A stretch of DNA of 5,701 nucleotides from Caldifarciminota bacterium (lineage in GTDB: Bacteria > Hydrothermota > Hydrothermia > UBA1063 > CAJXJZ01): the NCBI GenBank assembly GCA_027033555.1, contig JALVLE010000063.1:1-5701 (forward strand), given 5' to 3'. Below the pieces are notes generated by a model. That model saw only the letters and a program-made list of their open reading frames with translations, ran no database searches and was not told the origin of the DNA. Below are positions 4,759 through 5,701 of the stretch, one piece after another. Numbering within the stretch: the stretch's first letter is position 1; each line of letters begins with the position of its first letter. The position numbers and the translations under genes are program-made.

Positions 4759-5701
4759 ATGGCACTTTTGGAGAAAATAAATAGCCCGAAAGATTTAAAA
4801 AAATTAACCTATGAGGAGCTTGAACAGCTTGCAAAAGAAATCAGAGATTATATGATAGATGTGCTTTCAAAAGTTGGAGGACATGTGGCTCCCAATTTAG
4901 GAGCAGTGGAACTTACACTTGCTCTTCATTATGTTTTTGATTCTCCAAAAGACAAGATTATTTGGGATGTAGGGCATCAGGCTTATCCCCACAAGATCAT
5001 AACAGGAAGAAGAGACCTTTTACCCACTATAAGGCAATTTGGCGGAATAAGTGGTTTTACCAAAAGAGACGAAAGCCCGCATGACATATTTGGCGCAGGG
5101 CACGCCTCAACTTCTCTTTCTGCAGCTCTTGGGATTGCTACTGCGAGGGATTTATTGGGGGAGAAGTTCCACGTAGTCGCTGTTATAGGGGACGGAGCCC
5201 TTACTGGTGGTATGGCTATGGAAGCACTCAATAATATTGGGCATCTTCAAAAGGATATGATAGTGGTGCTTAATGATAACGAGATGTCCATTGCTGAGAA
5301 TGTAGGTGCGGTATCAAACCATCTTTCAAAGCTTGTATCCACTCCAGTTTACTACAAATTCAAGGAGGAGTTATGGGAGTTTCTTGGCAAGTTACCTTCC
5401 GAAAAACTCTCAAGAAGAGCAAGGGAACTTGCAAAGAAATTGAAAGAGGGTCTTAAAAACCTGGCTATTCCTACAATTTTGTTTGAGGAATTTGGGTTTG
5501 AATACATAGGTCCACTCCACGGGCATGATATAAAGGTGCTTGTTGAGACATTTAAAAAGGTCAAAAAGGCCAGAGGGCCTATTTTAATACATGTCCTAAC
5601 GAAAAAAGGTAAAGGGTATAAACCGGCCGAAGAGAAAACAGAACTATTCCACGGACTTGGCCCATTTGACAAAAAAACGGGTGAACCAATAAAGAAACCT
5701 G
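4759..5701 (+). CDS. dxs: 1-deoxy-D-xylulose-5-phosphate synthase (N-terminal half, 3' truncated)
   Basis: DXS condenses pyruvate and glyceraldehyde 3-phosphate, with loss of CO2, to 1-deoxy-D-xylulose 5-phosphate. This is the first step of the MEP isoprenoid pathway and also feeds thiamine and pyridoxal synthesis. The frame is open to the window end, 314 codons of about 620. Seen: GGHVAPNLGAVELTLALH with H42; WDVGHQAYPHKIITGRRD with H73; DIFGAGHASTSLSAALG; the thiamine-diphosphate/Mg2+ motif GDGALTGG (D145) with NDNEMSI 29 residues on (N174), the same D-to-N spacing as in the E. coli enzyme; GPLHGHD (about 251-257); and KKGKGYKPAE followed by FHG (H298), equivalent to the conserved His near 299 of E. 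coli DXS. The transketolase-like pyrimidine-binding and C-terminal domains lie beyond the window. It has its own promoter and ribosome binding site. Confidence 0.97.
   Translation, partial: MALLEKINSPKDLKKLTYEELEQLAKEIRDYMIDVLSKVGGHVAPNLGAVELTLALHYVFDSPKDKIIWDVGHQAYPHKIITGRRDLLPTIRQFGGISGFTKRDESPHDIFGAGHASTSLSAALGIATARDLLGEKFHVVAVIGDGALTGGMAMEALNNIGHLQKDMIVVLNDNEMSIAENVGAVSNHLSKLVSTPVYYKFKEELWEFLGKLPSEKLSRRARELAKKLKEGLKNLAIPTILFEEFGFEYIGPLHGHDIKVLVETFKKVKKARGPILIHVLTKKGKGYKPAEEKTELFHGLGPFDKKTGEPIKKP

Noticed and set aside
4983..5672. Minus-strand open frames opposite dxs (4983-5231, 5352-5672) and similar frames opposite rnfD, rnfE, rnfA and rnfB
   Set aside because: They lie antisense to well-identified genes, show no family motifs and are shadows of the coding strand.

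Overview
The window holds one recognisable system on the + strand: the 3' part of an rnf operon in the order rnfC(partial)-rnfD-rnfG-rnfE-rnfA-rnfB, a small RseC-family gene overlapping the end of rnfB, a 235-base intergenic stretch, and the first half of dxs. The C-D-G-E-A-B order, the long RnfB with several iron-sulfur domains, the A+T-leaning composition and the lysine-rich proteins with strong AGGAGG ribosome binding sites suggest an anaerobic bacterium, possibly thermophilic (Firmicutes, Thermotogae or a related candidate phylum). The sequence alone does not fix the taxon.

Layout. Bases 1-595 encode the C-terminal 197 residues of RnfC, with its SLBB-like region and two CxxCxxCxxxCP motifs. 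rnfD, rnfG, rnfE and rnfA follow, and each junction from rnfC to rnfA is a 4-base ATGA stop/start overlap. rnfB comes after a 10-base gap with its own strong Shine-Dalgarno. The RseC-like gene overlaps the last 8 bases of rnfB. From 4524 to 4758 there is no convincing gene and no clear terminator, but a good sigma70-type promoter (TTGATT, 17 bases, TATAAT) lies at 4696-4724, just before dxs. dxs starts at 4759 and runs off the window after 314 codons.

How the genes work together. By family knowledge, Rnf is a membrane complex that moves electrons between ferredoxin and NAD and couples this to Na+ or H+ translocation. RnfC carries the NADH/FMN site and Fe-S clusters. RnfD and RnfG carry covalently bound FMN, and the attachment motifs are visible (TTAT in RnfD, SGAT in RnfG). 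RnfA and RnfE form the membrane core, with conserved cysteines for a shared cluster. RnfB is the ferredoxin-facing Fe-S subunit. The RseC-like membrane protein is probably an accessory or assembly factor. DXS makes 1-deoxy-D-xylulose 5-phosphate for the MEP isoprenoid pathway and appears to be a separate transcription unit.

Nothing here is a wholly new system. The points most worth a second look are the RnfB C-terminal ferredoxin domain, which lacks all four ligands of one [4Fe-4S] cluster while keeping all four of the other; the RseC-like gene inside an rnf operon; and two strong palindromic elements inside coding sequence (rnfE 2601-2616, RseC gene 4185-4212).
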